Shown here: in pieces, positions 53,890 to 56,527 of the stretch
Layout of the letters: every line of letters starts with the position of its first letter
Numbering within the stretch: position 1 is the stretch's first letter
Assembly (NCBI GenBank): GCA_002345025.1
Contig: DDUX01000123.1
Coordinates: 3,841-60,367, forward strand
DNA: 56,527 bases
Direction: 5' to 3'
DNA from: Candidatus Accumulibacter iunctus
GTDB taxonomy: Bacteria > Pseudomonadota > Gammaproteobacteria > Burkholderiales > Rhodocyclaceae
Translations under genes and position numbers: made by a program
Notes under the pieces: model-generated
Databases searched by the model: none
Told to the model about the DNA's origin: nothing
Seen by the model: only the letters and a program-made list of their open reading frames with translations

Positions 53890-54996
53890 ATGAAGTTCAT
53901 TGACGAGGCGAGAATCTCGATTGCTGCCGGCGACGGTGGCAACGGCATCGCCTCGTTTCGCCGCGAGAAATACGAGCCCGAGGGCGGCCCCGACGGCGGT
54001 GATGGTGGACACGGCGGCAACGTTCACTTCGTTGCTGACCGCAACGTCAGCACGCTGGTCGAATACCGTTACGTTCGAAGGTTTCGTGCCAAGCGAGGCG
54101 AGAACGGGGGCTCCAGTGACTGCTACGGCAAGCGCGGACCGGACCTGAGCCTGCGCGTGCCGATCGGCACGATCATCGCCGACATCAACAGCAACCAGAT
54201 ACTTGCCGACCTCGATTGCGACGGCAAGAAGGTCCTGCTGGCCAAGGGTGGCCGGGGCGGTCTGGGCAACGTCCATTTCAAGTCCAGCGTCAATCGGACC
54301 CCCCGACAGTGCACCCGCGGCGAGCCGGGCGAGCAGCGGGACCTGCGGCTCGAACTGCGCCTGCTTGCCGACGTCGGCCTGGTCGGCCTGCCGAATGCCG
54401 GCAAGAGCACCTTCCTGCGCGCCGTTTCGGCGGCGCGACCGAAAGTGGCGGATTACCCGTTCACCACCCTCGAACCGCACCTCGGAGTCGTCCGTGTCGA
54501 TGATGACAGGAGCTTCGTCATCGCCGACGTTCCCGGCCTGATCGATGGCGCGGCCGATGGTGCCGGCCTCGGCATCCGCTTCCTCAAGCACCTCACGCGC
54601 ACCCGACTGCTGCTGCACATCATCGACCTGGCCCCGACCGATCCCGCCGCCGATCCGGTCCGCGATGCACGGACGATCGTCGGTGAACTCGAGCGCTACG
54701 ATCCCGAACTCGCGCGCAAACCGCGCTGGCTGGTGCTCAACAAGCTCGACCTGATACCACCTGACGAGCGCGAGACGCGCATCGCCAGTTTCCTGCAGGC
54801 CTGCCAGACTGACCATGCACCGTCCTTCCGCATCACTGCCATCAGTGGCGACGGCTGCCGTGAGCTGACGCAACGGCTGCAGGCAGCGCTCGACAGAATG
54901 CCGCGCTTTCTCGCGGCCAATGCAGCGACCGCCAGCAGCGACGACGCTCGCTGGCAAGATCCGCCGCTGGACGAAACAGGATCCTGCTGCACATGA
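53890..54996 (+). CDS. obgE: Obg-family GTPase (CgtA/ObgE)
   Basis: 368 aa GTPase acting in ribosome assembly and growth control. N-terminal Gly-rich Obg fold (EPEGGPDGGDGGHGG region), then the G domain with G1 GLPNAGKS (167-174), DYPFTTLEPHLG, G3 DVPGLIDGA and G4 LNKLDLI. The C-terminal tail is short, ending after the G5 region with Cys residues. Start ATG 53890; GGTGGACC precedes it. Overlaps proB by 4 bases. Confidence 0.96.
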   Translation: MKFIDEARISIAAGDGGNGIASFRREKYEPEGGPDGGDGGHGGNVHFVADRNVSTLVEYRYVRRFRAKRGENGGSSDCYGKRGPDLSLRVPIGTIIADINSNQILADLDCDGKKVLLAKGGRGGLGNVHFKSSVNRTPRQCTRGEPGEQRDLRLELRLLADVGLVGLPNAGKSTFLRAVSAARPKVADYPFTTLEPHLGVVRVDDDRSFVIADVPGLIDGAADGAGLGIRFLKHLTRTRLLLHIIDLAPTDPAADPVRDARTIVGELERYDPELARKPRWLVLNKLDLIPPDERETRIASFLQACQTDHAPSFRITAISGDGCRELTQRLQAALDRMPRFLAANAATASSDDARWQDPPLDETGSCCT

Positions 54997-56111
54997 CGAT
55001 CACCCGCACGGCAATGGCTCGCCGCCTGGTCATCAAGGTCGGCTCGGCCCTGGTTACCAACAACGGCGAAGGACTGCACCTCGCGGCCATCAGCGACTGG
55101 GCGCGACAGATCGCCGAGTTGCACCGCCTGGGAAAACAGGTCGTTCTCGTTTCATCAGGCGCGATCGCCTGTGGTCTGAAACGCCTCGGATGGCAGAAGC
55201 GGCCGCGTGCGGTGCACGAGTTGCAGGCTGCCGCAGCGGTCGGCCAGATGGGTCTCGCCCAGGTCTATGAAAGCGCCTTTGGCGACTACGGGCTGCACAC
55301 AGCGCAAATCCTGCTCACTCACGACGACCTCGCCGACCGCAAGCGCTACCTCAATGCCCGCTCGACCCTGAGTACCCTCCTCAGCCTCGGCGTCGTGCCG
55401 ATCGTCAATGAGAACGACACGGTTGTCACCGACGAGATCAAGTTTGGCGACAATGACACTCTCGGCGCCCTGGTCGCCAACCTGATCGAAGCGGACTGCC
55501 TGATCATACTCACCGATCAGCCGGGCCTGTTCACCGCTGACCCACGCAAGGACGCCGCGGCCACGTTGATCTCCGAAGCCCGCGCCGGGCTACCCGCTCT
55601 GGAAGCGATGGCCGGCGGTGCCGGTACCCAGTTCGGCAAGGGCGGCATGATCACCAAGGTGATCGCCGCCAAGCGCGCGGCGCGCAGCGGTGCCCATACG
55701 GTGATCGCCAGCGGCCGCACCCCCGACGCCATTCTGCGCCTGGCACGAGGCGAGGCGCTGGGCACGCTGCTCGTTTCGGAAACACCGCCGCTCACCGCGC
55801 GCAAACAGTGGCTCGCCGACCACCTGCAGCTGAACGGCAAGCTGCTGCTCGACAGCGGCGCCATCGGCGCGCTGAGGGAGGGCAGGAGCTTGTTGCCCAT
55901 TGGCGTTCTGGCCGTACACGGCGACTTCGAACGTGGCGCCGCCGTTGCCTGCGTCGCCGAAGACGGTGGCGAGATTGCCCGCGGCCTGATCAACTACGGC
56001 AGCAGCGACGCGCGACGCATCGCACGCCGCGCCAGCCAGGAGATCGAGGACATCCTCGGCTACATCGACGAGCCGGAGATCATCCATCGTGACAACCTGA
56101 TTCTGAGCTGA
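54993..56111 (+). CDS. proB: Glutamate 5-kinase
   Basis: 372 aa. It phosphorylates glutamate in the first step of proline synthesis. The amino-acid-kinase domain shows LVIKVGSALVTN, VVLVSSGAIACG, GVVPIVNENDTV and GTQFGKGGMITKV. The C-terminal PUA domain (about 280-372, GALREGRSLLPIGV) is present as in the full-length enzyme. ATG 54993 overlaps the obgE stop (ATGA). Confidence 0.96.
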   Translation: MTITRTAMARRLVIKVGSALVTNNGEGLHLAAISDWARQIAELHRLGKQVVLVSSGAIACGLKRLGWQKRPRAVHELQAAAAVGQMGLAQVYESAFGDYGLHTAQILLTHDDLADRKRYLNARSTLSTLLSLGVVPIVNENDTVVTDEIKFGDNDTLGALVANLIEADCLIILTDQPGLFTADPRKDAAATLISEARAGLPALEAMAGGAGTQFGKGGMITKVIAAKRAARSGAHTVIASGRTPDAILRLARGEALGTLLVSETPPLTARKQWLADHLQLNGKLLLDSGAIGALREGRSLLPIGVLAVHGDFERGAAVACVAEDGGEIARGLINYGSSDARRIARRASQEIEDILGYIDEPEIIHRDNLILS

Positions 56112-56343
56112 GGACTGCCGGTAGAGGAATCGCTCAGTGCACTTTGTCGGCAAGCCTCTTGCATACGAACGCCGTCGGCGCGATGTTGGGGTGATCATCG
56201 CGACGGCTCTACGATCACTGGTGATGTTTCTCACATGATGCTACCCAGCCCATGTTTAACACGCCAGGAAAAACCTCTATCTGAATCAATTGCTTGCGTG
56301 CCAGAAGAATATCAAGTGGCACTACAGGCCTGCAATTTCTGAT
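56112..56343. other. Intergenic stretch of lower GC between proB and a transposase end
   Basis: 232 bp without a recognisable gene. GC content visibly falls here (GTTTCTCACATGATG, AAAAACCTCTATCTGAATCAATTG), unlike the GC-rich surroundings, consistent with the outer flank of an insertion sequence. No clear terminal inverted repeat could be defined without the other end. Confidence 0.4.
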
Positions 56344-56526
56344 TCAGCTGATCAGTTTTCTGGTGCCTCCGGGTGCGGCGTTGATGCCCAGGGCGCGATA
56401 GATCGCCAGCAGGTCGGGTTCGGCGACGGTGGCTTTGCGCACATGCAGGGAGCGGCCGTCACGCTGATTGAAAGTCGCGGTCACCCGGCGCTGTACGGAG
56501 AGGATGTCCCGCAGGGTCGCCCAGCT
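56344..56526 (-). mobile_element. C-terminal 60 residues of a transposase-like gene, truncated by window edge
   Basis: A minus-strand frame entering from the right edge and ending at TGA 56344-56346 reads SWATLRDILSVQRRVTATF...KATVAEPDLLAIYRALGINAAPGGTRKLIS. This style of ending (LRKAT-type motif, then a poorly conserved short tail) resembles IS4/IS1634-type transposases, but the catalytic DDE core is outside the window. Assignment rests on resemblance of a short tail only. Confidence 0.45.
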
Positions 56527-56527
56527 G

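Overview
This 56.5-kb window is GC-rich, almost fully coding DNA. The gene content points to a betaproteobacterium, most likely a Rhodocyclaceae relative of the Candidatus Accumulibacter/Dechloromonas type. That placement is inferred from gene order and protein style; no rRNA is present to confirm it. Supporting signs are dusB-fis, an argH / algZ-algR / hemCDXY block laid out as in Pseudomonas, a pilS-pilR-ampD run, GTP-dependent PEP carboxykinase next to a MaeB-type malic enzyme, and abundant PAS/GAF and c-di-GMP signalling proteins.

Layout. 1-6.6 kb: the 5' part of a J-domain protein, a CDF cation exporter, a DUF62 SAM hydrolase, a thioredoxin-like 2Fe-2S ferredoxin with two alpha/beta hydrolases, and a lipoprotein solute-binding protein. 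6.6-11.5 kb: a very large PAS/GAF histidine kinase interrupted by one in-frame TAG codon. 11.6-16.9 kb: dusB-fis, purH, purD-hemF. 16.9-24.3 kb: hemC-hemD-hemX-hemY (minus strand), a TPMT-like methyltransferase, a diheme cytochrome c, and the algR-algZ two-component pair. 24.4-27.1 kb: argH and a Ser/Thr kinase fused to a cyclic-nucleotide-binding domain. 27.1-31.7 kb: a lipoprotein and a minus-strand hemA-prfA-prmC-grxD group. 31.8-36.3 kb: a PstS-like protein, an outer-membrane porin and a membrane-anchored GGDEF-EAL protein. 36.4-40.4 kb: the sulfate importer cysP/sbp-cysT-cysW-cysA. 40.6-48 kb: an S11 D,D-peptidase, maeB, pckG and an aminotransferase. 48-51.8 kb: ampD-pilR-pilS and a small zinc-finger membrane protein. 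51.9-56.1 kb: tRNA-Pro(CGG), ispB, and rplU-rpmA-obgE-proB. The right edge holds the end of a transposase-like gene in DNA less GC-rich than the rest.

How it fits together. Tetrapyrrole synthesis is unusually well represented (hemA, hemC, hemD, hemF, hemX, hemY), together with a cytochrome c that would use the heme. Divergent maeB and pckG sit on the malate/PEP node and are separated by a regulatory-looking region with a perfect 17-bp stem. Several sensory modules pair a periplasmic binding protein with a membrane signalling enzyme: solute-binding lipoprotein plus PAS/GAF kinase, and PstS-like protein plus porin plus GGDEF-EAL. Four-base stop/start overlaps are common (dusB/fis, purD/hemF, hemC/D/X/Y, algZ/algR, cysT/W, pilS/R/ampD, obgE/proB), so translational coupling is widely used.

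Most of the window is conserved housekeeping and regulatory DNA. No CRISPR array, prophage, defence island or secondary-metabolite cluster was seen. The most distinctive items are the PstS-like/porin/c-di-GMP cassette, the kinase with the internal amber codon, the cNMP-domain Ser/Thr kinase, and a dispersed intergenic palindrome present twice.
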